A DNA stretch of 51,936 nt. Source: Planctomycetota bacterium (GTDB lineage: Bacteria > Planctomycetota > Planctomycetia > Pirellulales > Thermoguttaceae). Position numbers and translations under genes: made by a program. Location of the stretch: assembly GCA_030612765.1 (NCBI GenBank), contig JAUWNG010000009.1, forward strand, positions 1 through 51,936, read 5' to 3'. The notes beneath the pieces are model-generated. The model was not told the DNA's origin. It saw nothing but the letters and a program-made list of their open reading frames with translations, and did not search any database. This document shows positions 1 to 7,601 of the stretch, piece after piece. The stretch's first letter is position 1; each line of letters begins with the position of its first letter.

Positions 1-100
1 AACAACCCAAACCACAAACAAACACCCCCCCCCGCGGGGGGGGGGGGGTGTCACGCGGGTGTGACCCCCCCCCCCCCCCGCCCGGCGCGGGGCGTTTATG
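1..100. other. Low-complexity contig edge
   Basis: The first hundred bases are runs of C and G broken by short A/C-rich text, with an imperfect palindrome. This is unlike any other stretch of the window except its other end. It looks like assembly or read-end artefact rather than genomic sequence, so nothing was annotated here. Confidence 0.7.
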
Positions 101-158
101 CAACATTGTCATCCTGATACTTAATAAGCAGAGATAACTCATATAATATTCCACGTTC

Positions 159-1589
159 ATGCCAAACGCACCGACAGAAGACCCGCACTGCCAGGCCAAC
201 CGGGAGAAGTGCTGGGTGGCAAGCACGTCGCTGGCCGCGGCCGTGCTGCTGACCGGCACGAAACTGGGCGTCGGCCTGCAAACCAACAGCCTGGGTATTC
301 TCTCCGAGGCCGCCCATTCCGCGCTCGATCTGGTGGCGGCCGCCGTCACGCTCTGGGCGGTGCGCGTCTCCGGCCGCCCCGCCGATCGGGAACACACCTA
401 CGGTCACGGAAAGTTTGAAAACCTCTCGGCGCTCTTCCAGACCCTTCTGTTGCTGGTCACTTGCGTCTGGATTATCCACGAGGCAGTGGGCAGGCTCTTC
501 TTTCGCGCGGAGTTGCACGTCGAGGTAAATGTTTGGGCGTTCCTGGTGATAATCCTCTCGATCGTGGTCAATATTTCACGTTCCCGCGCGCTGAAAAAAG
601 CCGCCATAAAATACTCCAGCCAGGCGTTGGAGGCCGACGCGCTGCACTTCTCGACCGACGTCTGGTCGTCGTCCGTCGTGTTGCTGGGGCTTTGCGGGGT
701 GTTGATCGGCCGGCGGTTCGACGTGCCCTGGATGGTCCACGCCGACGCGGTGGCCGCCTTGGGCGTGGCGGCGATCATCGTTTGGGTATGCCTGAAACTG
801 GGTAAAAAATCGGTCGACGATCTGTTGGACGGCGTACCGCAAGGATTGCACGATCGGGTAGCCGCCGCCGCACGAGCCGTGCCGGGGGTCGAAAACGTGA
901 CTCGGCTGCGATTGCGCCGCAGCGGGCCGGAGTATTTCGCCGACGTGACGCTCACCGTCGGCCGCGGCTCGGCCTTCGAGCGGGCACACGATGTCGCCAA
1001 CGAGGTCGAAACGGCCCTGCACGCCGTTTTGCCGAACGCCGACGTGGTGGTTCACGTCGAGCCGACCGTCGCCGACGACGAGGACGTCACCACGAAAATT
1101 CGTTTATTTGCGGCACGGCATGGTTTGGGCGCGCACGGCATCCGAATCTACGAGGAAGACCGGCAGCAGCGGCTGGAATTGCACCTGGAGGTGAGCGATT
1201 CGTTGTTGCTGAACGAGGCCCACGCCAAGGCCTCGGCCTTCGAGCGGGAACTGCGCGAAAACCTGCCCGGCGTCACGCACATTGTGACCCACATCGAACC
1301 GACGGGCGACGCCGCCGCCACGGTCCATAGCCGGCCGGCCGCCCAGTCGCGGGTGCGAAAGGCGATCGACGATTTCCTGGCCGAGCACCCGCTGCCGATC
1401 GATCCGCACGACATCCAGGTGCAACTTGTCGAGGGGGAGTTGGCCGTCTCCTTTCACTGCACTTTGGAGCCGGCCACGGCCATTACCGAGGCCCACGAAC
1501 TGACCGTTCATCTGGAAGAATACCTTCGTGCCCACGTGCCGGGGCTAGGGCGGGTGGTAATTCACGTCGAGCCGAAGAAAAAGTTCTGA
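159..1589 (+). CDS. Cation diffusion facilitator transporter with extended C-terminus
   Basis: Predicted inner-membrane divalent metal (Zn/Fe/Mn/Co type)/proton antiporter of the CDF family. The first ~215 residues hold the transmembrane part. It has the HSALD motif of TM2, the family stretch DREHTYGHGKFENL after TM3, and a second HxxxD metal site in TM5 (DALHFSTD). Typical CDF proteins are about 300 residues with one cytoplasmic ferredoxin-like dimer domain. This one has 476 residues, and the extra length looks like two further copies, since ending motifs such as HVEP, HIEP and HVEP recur near residues 305, 385 and 470. The start at the first ATG after the low-complexity edge fits the family N-terminus. 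It is monocistronic. Metal specificity cannot be read from the sequence. Confidence 0.9.
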   Translation: MPNAPTEDPHCQANREKCWVASTSLAAAVLLTGTKLGVGLQTNSLGILSEAAHSALDLVAAAVTLWAVRVSGRPADREHTYGHGKFENLSALFQTLLLLVTCVWIIHEAVGRLFFRAELHVEVNVWAFLVIILSIVVNISRSRALKKAAIKYSSQALEADALHFSTDVWSSSVVLLGLCGVLIGRRFDVPWMVHADAVAALGVAAIIVWVCLKLGKKSVDDLLDGVPQGLHDRVAAAARAVPGVENVTRLRLRRSGPEYFADVTLTVGRGSAFERAHDVANEVETALHAVLPNADVVVHVEPTVADDEDVTTKIRLFAARHGLGAHGIRIYEEDRQQRLELHLEVSDSLLLNEAHAKASAFERELRENLPGVTHIVTHIEPTGDAAATVHSRPAAQSRVRKAIDDFLAEHPLPIDPHDIQVQLVEGELAVSFHCTLEPATAITEAHELTVHLEEYLRAHVPGLGRVVIHVEPKKKF

Positions 1590-2139
1590 TACTATAACCG
1601 CCGCGAGCAGGCCCCTTGCTGGCGGAGATTTGTTGGCGGCGATTTGTTGGCGGCGATTGCGACATTGGCAACACACACGCCGAATGATCGGCGTAGAAAG
1701 GAACTGCTGATTCGCGCACCGGCACGGCCGATGAACAATATCCCGTGCGACGTGCGAGAGCATGGCCGGCACGAATGGGCGACTATCAAGTGCGCGAGGC
1801 AAAAGCAATGGAGCGTACAACGAGACGCAGGCATCCTGCCGCAACATTTCGGCGGATTCATTCCGCCGACCAGGTGCGCTCATTGCCGCCCCCTGGCCCC
1901 CCGGCCAGTCTCTCTCCGTTCCGGAGTTGTCGTTATTTTGGAAAATCCGAAAAACTGGGCCTTGACTCAGCGGCGGTTATGGGCGACCGACGAACACTAT
2001 GAGCAAGCGGTTGGCGAGGCGGTGCAGAATTCGGTGCAGCAACCGTCAGAATCGGCTTGCAAGGCGCGGCAAGAAAAACAGAGAACCCCTGTTTTTGCCG
2101 AGAATTGCGGGGGTTTGCCATTCCTTGCTACCCCCCAAG
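1590..2139. other. Intergenic region without a supported gene
   Basis: A stretch of about 550 bases. It contains a short tandem repeat at about 1621-1659 (a 14-base unit, GGCGGCGATTTGTT, nearly three copies). The open frames here have no recognisable domain, and the longest plus-strand one runs into the tRNA on the other strand. Confidence 0.6.
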
Positions 2140-2213
2140 TAGCGGCGGTAGGACTCGAACCTACGGCACGCGGATTATGATTCCGCTGCTCTGACCAACT
2201 GAGCTACGCCGCC
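2140..2213 (-). tRNA. tRNA-Met (CAT), elongator or Ile2 type
   Basis: The complement folds as a 74-base cloverleaf. The acceptor stem GGCGGCG pairs with CGCCGCT (one G-U at the end), there is a D arm GCTC...GAGC, an anticodon stem GCGGA/TCCGC with loop ATCATAA, a 5-base variable region and a T arm GTAGG-TTCGAGT-CCTAC. The anticodon is CAT (2177-2179). The anticodon stem lacks the three G-C pairs of initiator tRNA, so this is elongator Met or an Ile tRNA whose C34 would be modified by TilS. No CCA is encoded. Confidence 0.95.
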
Positions 2214-2387
2214 AAACCCCATTTTCCCAAGACACTCTCGGCAATTCTCCGACTATCCGTGGATTTCATATTACCCATCGCCACGCCTGGGAGCCGCAAA
2301 GACCTCAGCGGTCGGGAAAAACTCCCGTGTTGACGGGGAGTTATGCACATCCCAACAGCGGCACCGACTGCCGTCAATACCAGAAGG

Positions 2388-2474
2388 CGGAGAGGACAGG
2401 ATTCGAACCTGCGGACCAGTTTCCCGGTCACCGATTTAGCAAACCGGCGCTTTCGACCACTCAGCCACCTCTCC
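2388..2474 (-). tRNA. tRNA-Ser (GCT)
   Basis: An 87-base class II tRNA on the complement. The acceptor GGAGAGG pairs with CCTCTCC and discriminator G73 is the serine identity base. The anticodon stem-loop carries GCT, and a long variable arm of serine type (GACCGGGAAACTGGTC) precedes a T arm with TTCGAAT. It reads AGC/AGU codons. It lies about 175 bases from the CAT tRNA on the same strand, so the two may share a transcript. Confidence 0.97.
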
Positions 2475-2777
2475 AAAGCCGTTTGTCGGAAACATCTTGC
2501 ATTGTTTCCGGAAACCGGCTTCCACACACTACTGATTATACCACTTTTTCGGCACAATTGTTCCCCATCGGGCCGGCACGACGGGATATTCGCCAACTTT
2601 CCCCCCATGCAATCCGTGAAGACCATGAATAAGTTTAATCAATAACGGCGTGGCAGTAAAGCGGCAACTGACCGGCCGTGCTGCATTCGTTCGGCCTACA
2701 GCACCACTCCGGCAGCACGGTGGCAACCTGCTTCAAGACACCGGCAGAGCCAGCGGTACGCCGTTCACGGACCGGCC

Positions 2778-2948
2778 GGGGACTGGTCCATTTTTCGGCG
2801 GAAAAACGCATTTTACCGACAAACCGTTGGCCGAAAACATGGATCTGTCCCCTTCCCGCGGCGCCAGGGGGACAGTCCCATTTTCGCGGCGGTCAAGCGA
2901 TTTCCCAAGACAACGTCCCTCACGCCGCGAAAATTGGGACAGTCCCCT
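2778..2948. repeat. Composite palindromic repeat, families B and A side by side
   Basis: Bases 2778-2852 form one inverted-repeat element (GGGGACTGGTCCATTTTTCGGC at one end, GCCGAAAACATGGATCTGTCCCC at the other). Bases 2867-2948 form a second (GGGGGACAGTCCCATTTTCGCGG and its complement). Further copies of A lie at 19432-19514 and 50612-50693. Further copies of B lie at 19520-19590 and 47145-47280. No transposase is linked. The remaining bases between the tRNA-Ser and the next gene hold nothing recognisable. Confidence 0.85.
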
Positions 2949-2956
2949 CGATTGAA

Positions 2957-3775
2957 TCAGCTTATTCGATTGCGGTTCGTTGCCTTTTCGCGGAGCACGC
3001 GGGCAAGGAACAGGGGGTTGCCGATTAGGTATCGTCGGGCCTTCTGGCGGGGTTGCTGGAAGAACCGCCAGACCCATTCGTGGCCCAGTCGCCGCAGCCA
3101 TCGCGGCGCTCGGCTGACGTTGCCCGCCCAATAGTCGAACAGGCCGCCGATGCCCATGCAAACCGGCACGTCAAGCCGGGGCAAGTTGCGGCGTATCCAC
3201 TCCTCTTGGATCGGGTTGCCCATGCCGACCAAAAGCACGTCGGGGCGGGTCGCGTTGATTTGTTCTATCGTCGCCGACGTGATCCGGCCGTCGGTCAGAT
3301 AGCCGTGGCGGTAGCCCGAGAGTTCCCAGCCGGGGAACGAGCGGCGTGCGTAGTCGGCGGCCACCGGTATCGTCGCCTCGTCGGCGCCCAGCATGAAGTA
3401 AGAGTAGCCGCGGTCGGCGGTGGCTTGGAACATCTCCGGGACGAAGTCTGTTCCCACCATGTTCTCCGCCACCTGGACGCCTTGCAGTCTTGCGCCCCAA
3501 CGGACGCCGGTGCCGTCGGCAAGGACGAAATCGCCCGAGTTGAGCGTGTCCCGGTAGGCCGGATCGGCGGCGGCGAGATTCAGCGTATGGGCATTGACGA
3601 AGAAGACGCCGATCGCCCGCTCGCCGCGGCGTCGGACGGCGTCTTCCAGCAGGTCGATGGCCCGTCGGCGCGAGAGGTTGTCAATGCGTACGCCCAGAAC
3701 GGAGAATCGGGGCAGTTCCGGCTTTGCGGCCGGTTCGGTCCCTTTTCTCTCCATGATTGCGGCTTCTGATTTCAT
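2957..3775 (-). CDS. WecG/TagA/CpsF family glycosyltransferase
   Basis: Predicted cytoplasmic or membrane-associated transferase that adds a sugar (N-acetylmannosaminuronate or N-acetylmannosamine in known members) to an undecaprenyl-diphosphate-linked primer. The ~265-residue protein starts with FSVLGVRIDNLSRRRAIDLL. It contains the family regions NAHTLNLAAADPAYRDTL, ADGTGVRWGARL and LLVGMGNPIQEEWI, and ends in a basic tail (WRFFQQPRQKARRY). I chose ATG at 3775, and a second ATG at 3754 is equally possible. Either start overlaps the end of the upstream GT2 gene by about 75-95 bases, which is unusually long. It is the last gene of the exopolysaccharide cluster. Confidence 0.9.
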   Translation of the reverse strand: MKSEAAIMERKGTEPAAKPELPRFSVLGVRIDNLSRRRAIDLLEDAVRRRGERAIGVFFVNAHTLNLAAADPAYRDTLNSGDFVLADGTGVRWGARLQGVQVAENMVGTDFVPEMFQATADRGYSYFMLGADEATIPVAADYARRSFPGWELSGYRHGYLTDGRITSATIEQINATRPDVLLVGMGNPIQEEWIRRNLPRLDVPVCMGIGGLFDYWAGNVSRAPRWLRRLGHEWVWRFFQQPRQKARRYLIGNPLFLARVLREKATNRNRIS

Positions 3776-5114
3776 CACCCAAAGTATAGCCCAAGTTATG
3801 GGGCGAGTGGGGGATCGGCGCCGGCGAGTCTCGTTCGGTACGGATCCAGACATTTTGGCGGCGGAAGAGGAACCGAGCGTAGATCGGCAGCTTGCGAAGC
3901 ATGTAGAGCGGTACGGCCGCCAGCGCCCGCGGCGGAACCTGCCGCCGGCAAAAGACCGTCCAAGCCGCCCCGAGCGAGACGGCCAACGCCACGCTTCCGC
4001 CGGCCAGCAGGACGGCCGGCAGCCCCGACGCGCCGAGCCGCCATGCCAGGCAACTCAATACGGCAAGAGCCGACCAGATAGCGACCAGCAACGTCAGCGG
4101 CGGGATGCTCAGATCGACGGCCATCGCCATCAACGGCCATGATCGCCGCCGCAACGCGGCCCAAAGCAGCCGGGGAACTTGCGTCAACGCTGTGCGAAGG
4201 TGGCCGTGCTCCCAGCGCGTGCGTTGCGAGTCGAAGGCGCGATCCGACTCCGGCATCGCGCTGCTCACACCCGCCTCGGGGCAAAACAGCGGCAGATGGC
4301 CCCGCAGCGCCAGGTCGATTCCCAACTGCATGTCTTCCACCAGATTGCCGCCGGCCGGGTCCGCCTCATTGACCAACGGCCAAGGAATTGCCATGCCGGT
4401 GCCGGTCATCCGGCAGGGTGCGCCCAATCGAATCAGCCCCAAGGGCCGGACCAGGTTGATCACGCGGTTTCCAAAAATCGACACGGCTTCGATCGGGCCG
4501 CTGGCCGGACGGCGGTCGGTAAGGTTCCTCGCCTGCACGGGCCGTCGCTCTCGCCAAGCGCAATGGGCAAGGAGGTCTATTGCCCCAGGCTCCGGCAGGC
4601 AGTCGGCGTCGATCACCACCACCACGTCCGGCGAATCGTCGGCCAGATGGCGGAAACCTCGTTGCAGTGCGTACCCTTTGCCGCGCCGGCGTGGATCGTT
4701 TCGTTCGACCACCTCGGCGCCCGCCCGGCGAGCCAGTTCGGCCGTCCGATCGGTGCAGTTGTCGGCCACCACCAGGACGCGATCGGCAGCGGAGAGCGTG
4801 GGAATGATTGCTTGCAAAGTATGCTCGATGACGAGTTGTTCGTCGTGAGCCGGGATCAGCACGGCCGTGCGAGGTCTGTAGGAGGCGTCTTCGGACGTTG
4901 CATTAGTGTAGGGTGGGTCAAGCGAAGCGCGGCCCCACCACTGTTTTCCCGCTATTGGTGGGGCTGCGCTTCGCTTGTCCCACCCTACTCGCCTCCTACG
5001 ACCCGGCCACAGCGCAGCCAGACATTCGAGGCACAACGCCCCGATCGGCAGCAGCGCGGCGGCGGCGGCCAGCATCATCATCGCGTCAATCGCCTGAAGG
5101 ATCGTCACTGTCAT
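3681..5114 (-). CDS. Glycosyltransferase family 2, membrane-associated
   Basis: A processive-type GT2 that would transfer sugar from a nucleotide donor during polysaccharide assembly. It has an N-terminal hydrophobic segment (residues ~8-35), the GT-A core start AVLIPAHDE (84-92), donor-metal DAD at 169-171 (VVIDADC), an acceptor-site VEDMQLG, the product-site motif QRTRWEHG, then two to three C-terminal membrane segments. Residues ~42-68 are not part of the fold. They are encoded by an exactly 81-base palindromic repeat inserted in frame (4908-4988). The start ATG at 5114 overlaps the stop of the acetyltransferase gene as ATGA, so translation is probably coupled. The last ~30 codons overlap the next gene and lack GT2 similarity. 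Confidence 0.9.
   Translation of the reverse strand: MTVTILQAIDAMMMLAAAAALLPIGALCLECLAALWPGRRRRVGWDKRSAAPPIAGKQWWGRASLDPPYTNATSEDASYRPRTAVLIPAHDEQLVIEHTLQAIIPTLSAADRVLVVADNCTDRTAELARRAGAEVVERNDPRRRGKGYALQRGFRHLADDSPDVVVVIDADCLPEPGAIDLLAHCAWRERRPVQARNLTDRRPASGPIEAVSIFGNRVINLVRPLGLIRLGAPCRMTGTGMAIPWPLVNEADPAGGNLVEDMQLGIDLALRGHLPLFCPEAGVSSAMPESDRAFDSQRTRWEHGHLRTALTQVPRLLWAALRRRSWPLMAMAVDLSIPPLTLLVAIWSALAVLSCLAWRLGASGLPAVLLAGGSVALAVSLGAAWTVFCRRQVPPRALAAVPLYMLRKLPIYARFLFRRQNVWIRTERDSPAPIPHSPHNLGYTLGDEIRSRNHGEKRDRTGRKAGTAPILRSGRTH
4908..4988. repeat. 81-bp palindromic repeat (family E) inside the GT2 coding sequence
   Basis: The ends are GTAGGGTGGG and CCCACCCTAC, with arms reading AAGCGAAGCGC...GCGCTTCGCTT and CCCCACCA/TGGTGGGG around a short centre. 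The length is 27 codons with no stop in the GT2 frame, so the element is translated (VGWDKRSAAPP, WWGRASLDPPYT). Related copies lie at 25519-25579 and 27238-27276. Confidence 0.9.
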
Positions 5115-6187
5115 TGTCTAAAGCTCCTCGATTCGATCAGACGGCGGACGATTCGACCGGGTTTCAGCAACGGTCGGCGCAAGGGAGATTGCCGCGTCCA
5201 GTCGTAAGCGCGGCGGCAATTGCGCCGCAGGAATCCGGCCATCGGCCGGAGATCGACCGCCCCCTCGGCCACGTCTATGGCCGCGGACATCAATCTGGTC
5301 TTGTATTCCTCCGGCCCCTTGCCCAGGTCGATCCGCCGGACGCCGAGTTGCGGATATGCCTGGAGCAATTTCATCCAGAAGACGATGCCCGGCGAAAGCT
5401 GGGCGAAGTCGGGGTGGTACGCGGAGAACCAGGCGTGCAGGACGCCGTGCGAACGGATCGAGAACAGCACCGCCGTCAGAACGCCGCCCATGTAAAGTGC
5501 CGAGGTCACGCCGGAAAACCCTTCGCCCTTTGCAACACGCACCCGCTCCAACAGCGCGACCGTCCAATCGAAGGCCAACACGTCGGTCGTGCCGGTCCTT
5601 TGATACTGCCGCCTTTTCCACTTGAGCATGTATTGAAATACGGCGGGGTTGTCGGATTCGAGTTCGACCCGCAACGGTCCGGCCTCTCGATCGGCCTGAC
5701 GCAGTTTACGCTCCGCGCGTTTGAACCATTCGGGGCGGACGGCGAGTTGTTCCGCTCGGTATCCTTCCCAGCCGTGCGAGAGATCGACGTACGGCGAGGG
5801 ATCGACGTGCCAGTGATAGGGCCGCGGGGGCGATTGCGAGGCGATCAGATGGTCGAACCGCCACGCCGCCAACCGGCAACCACGAAGCAGCTCGCGCGGC
5901 TCCCACTGCAAATCCTTCCGCGCGACCAGGCCGTGGAAGTCTGACATCTTGCCTCCGACCGGCAGGGCCACGTTGCCCGAACCGCGATGGAAGGGAAAGA
6001 ATCCGACCGGCTCGCCGCGTTCCACGAGCACGCCGATTTCCACGTCGCCGCGAACGGCGGCCACGGCGCGGGTAAACTCGAGGCGGAAATACGGGCTGTC
6101 CAACACGGGTTCGGATCGCTGAATCTCCGTCCACGCCGCGATCTGATCGGCGGTCAGCTTGTCGGCGGATATAAGTTGGATGTTCAT
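5111..6187 (-). CDS. CelD-type GNAT acetyltransferase (BioF2-like)
   Basis: A 358-residue protein of the Acetyltransf_6/CelD superfamily often found in exopolysaccharide loci, where it is thought to acylate sugar or amino-sugar units. It has paired N- and C-terminal GNAT-like halves. Family-typical stretches include RRYQ-type basic regions (KWKRRQYQRTG), VLFSIRSHGVLHAWFSAYHPDF and RRIDLGKGPEEYK near the C-terminus. A much longer frame is open upstream, but the start at 6187 (MNIQLISADKL) is right because it overlaps the ligase stop as ATGA and everything upstream is repeat sequence. No signal peptide is visible, so it is probably cytoplasmic. The substrate is unknown. Confidence 0.85.
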   Translation of the reverse strand: MNIQLISADKLTADQIAAWTEIQRSEPVLDSPYFRLEFTRAVAAVRGDVEIGVLVERGEPVGFFPFHRGSGNVALPVGGKMSDFHGLVARKDLQWEPRELLRGCRLAAWRFDHLIASQSPPRPYHWHVDPSPYVDLSHGWEGYRAEQLAVRPEWFKRAERKLRQADREAGPLRVELESDNPAVFQYMLKWKRRQYQRTGTTDVLAFDWTVALLERVRVAKGEGFSGVTSALYMGGVLTAVLFSIRSHGVLHAWFSAYHPDFAQLSPGIVFWMKLLQAYPQLGVRRIDLGKGPEEYKTRLMSAAIDVAEGAVDLRPMAGFLRRNCRRAYDWTRQSPLRRPLLKPGRIVRRLIESRSFRQ

Positions 6188-7590
6188 GTTTTCATAAAGC
6201 CGCGACCGTTGGTCGCGCCCCGTCGATGCGCATGGCGAACGCCGACGCGGAGCGTTGCCAGTCGTCCGTTCCCACGCGGAGCGTGGGAACGGGAGGTTAT
6301 TGCCGACTCGACGGCCAACAGTTGTGCGATGCCGCAGCCGGCGATGAGCGTGACGAAGTTGGGCGAGACCAGCCCCGTCTCCAAACAGGCATTGAAAAGA
6401 GTGAAAACGAGCAAACAAAAGGTCAGTGCGGCGCCGGCGTTGGTGGTCGAGCGGAACACGCTTGCCGCCCGATATAATCCGAGCGACACGATCAGCATAA
6501 GCGCCGCCGTTCCAATCAACCCAACGCTCAGCGCGGAGTCCAGGTAAGCGTTATGAGCCTCGCGCAGCGGCCACTGCATCTCGTCGGACACCTCCTCGAT
6601 GTGCTTCTCTGTCCAGAACGCCTCATATCCGTATCCTTGCAGCGGCCTGGCGCCGACGTAACCGAGCAATTCCTTCCAGACGGGGATTCTGCCGGTCAGC
6701 TTCGCCGATTCTTCCTGCCGGCCAAGCATCGCGGCTTGCGAGACCGTCTCGTCGATTTCCAGGCCGAACAACGACACGAATAGGGCGGTGAAAAAGATTA
6801 AGAACCCGGCGGCGGAAATCGCCAGCAAGCGCGTCCGGCCGGAAACGCTAATCAGCCACAAAGCCGCCAGCGAGACGGTCAGCGCCGCACAGGAAGTGCG
6901 GGATTTCGTCAGCAGCAGGAAGACCAAACCAATTGCGAACAATGTCCAAAACAACGGTTGCAAGCGAGTCTCGCCGCGGCGGGAAAAACGGGCCAGGCAA
7001 AACGACGCCAGGCAGAGGACCGTCAAGTGCGCCCCTTGCGTGTTCGGGTGGACCGTGCCCGAGAACCGATAGCCTTCCGACCAGGGCCGGAACGTACCCA
7101 AGGCCAATTCCGCGGCGATGCCCACGGCCAGAAACGACGCCGAAACCACCACGGCAATCAGCACGATGTCGCGAGGACGGAATTGCCGGGCAAACCCCAG
7201 CGCCCCGAAAACGCAAAATATCAACACGGCCAGTTTCCGGCAGCTCAAGCCCGGATCGCTCGACCAGAGAATGCTCGCCGCCGACCACGCCACGTAGAAG
7301 ACAATCGCGGCGGGCAACCAACCGGTGCAGCGGAGCGGCCGCCCATCGCGGCGGAGAAGGAGGTACAAGCCGAAAAAGCCGATCAGCGAGAGCGCCAGGC
7401 CCTTGGCCGCGTTTCCACCCGATTCCATCGAGCCGTCGGAATCGGACCACGGAGCGAAACCCTCGAAGCGGGACACCTGAACGTCGTGGCCGACAAAGAA
7501 GAACACGGCCCCAAGCAGAACGATCGCCAACCACAGCAACCGGAGGTCGGTGGCATTCGCGTCGGATGTGTTTTGCGGGTCACGGTTCAT
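6184..7590 (-). CDS. O-antigen ligase/Wzy-like polymerase, multi-pass membrane protein
   Basis: A 468-residue protein with about ten to twelve hydrophobic segments and a large periplasmic loop (about residues 255-335) holding GRIPVWKELLGYVGARPLQGYGYEAFW. That is the conserved Wzy_C/O-antigen-ligase region, with RxxxW and GxGxxxF features and a following HNAYLDSALSVGLIG. It would polymerise repeat units or ligate the glycan to its acceptor on the periplasmic side. The start ATG at 7590 lies 11 bases after the flippase stop. The last ~38 residues, after LLAVESAI, are encoded entirely by genomic repeats (SHAPRGN, RLATLRVGV and RGATNGRG), so the natural C-terminus has been replaced or extended. 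Confidence 0.85.
   Translation of the reverse strand: MNRDPQNTSDANATDLRLLWLAIVLLGAVFFFVGHDVQVSRFEGFAPWSDSDGSMESGGNAAKGLALSLIGFFGLYLLLRRDGRPLRCTGWLPAAIVFYVAWSAASILWSSDPGLSCRKLAVLIFCVFGALGFARQFRPRDIVLIAVVVSASFLAVGIAAELALGTFRPWSEGYRFSGTVHPNTQGAHLTVLCLASFCLARFSRRGETRLQPLFWTLFAIGLVFLLLTKSRTSCAALTVSLAALWLISVSGRTRLLAISAAGFLIFFTALFVSLFGLEIDETVSQAAMLGRQEESAKLTGRIPVWKELLGYVGARPLQGYGYEAFWTEKHIEEVSDEMQWPLREAHNAYLDSALSVGLIGTAALMLIVSLGLYRAASVFRSTTNAGAALTFCLLVFTLFNACLETGLVSPNFVTLIAGCGIAQLLAVESAITSRSHAPRGNGRLATLRVGVRHAHRRGATNGRGFMKT
6203..6292. repeat. Repeat cluster forming the end of the ligase gene
   Basis: Three short repeats adjoin: CGCGACCGTTGGTCGCG (also near 36965), an ACGCGGAGCGTTGCC-type copy, and the palindrome TTCCCACGCGGAGCGTGGGAAC at about 6269-6290. 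The last recurs at 9108-9129, with a partial copy near 32231. All are read in frame as the C-terminal tail of the ligase. Confidence 0.8.
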
Positions 7591-7601
7591 TGCCGAATCG
7601 C

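Noticed and set aside
1644-2180. Open frame of 178 codons on the plus strand
   Set aside because: It runs into the CAT tRNA gene on the other strand, has no domain and starts in a short tandem repeat.
2140-2213. Initiator tRNA-fMet
   Set aside because: The anticodon stem GCGGA/TCCGC lacks the three consecutive G-C pairs of initiators, and the first acceptor pair is G-U rather than an unpaired C1-A72 type.
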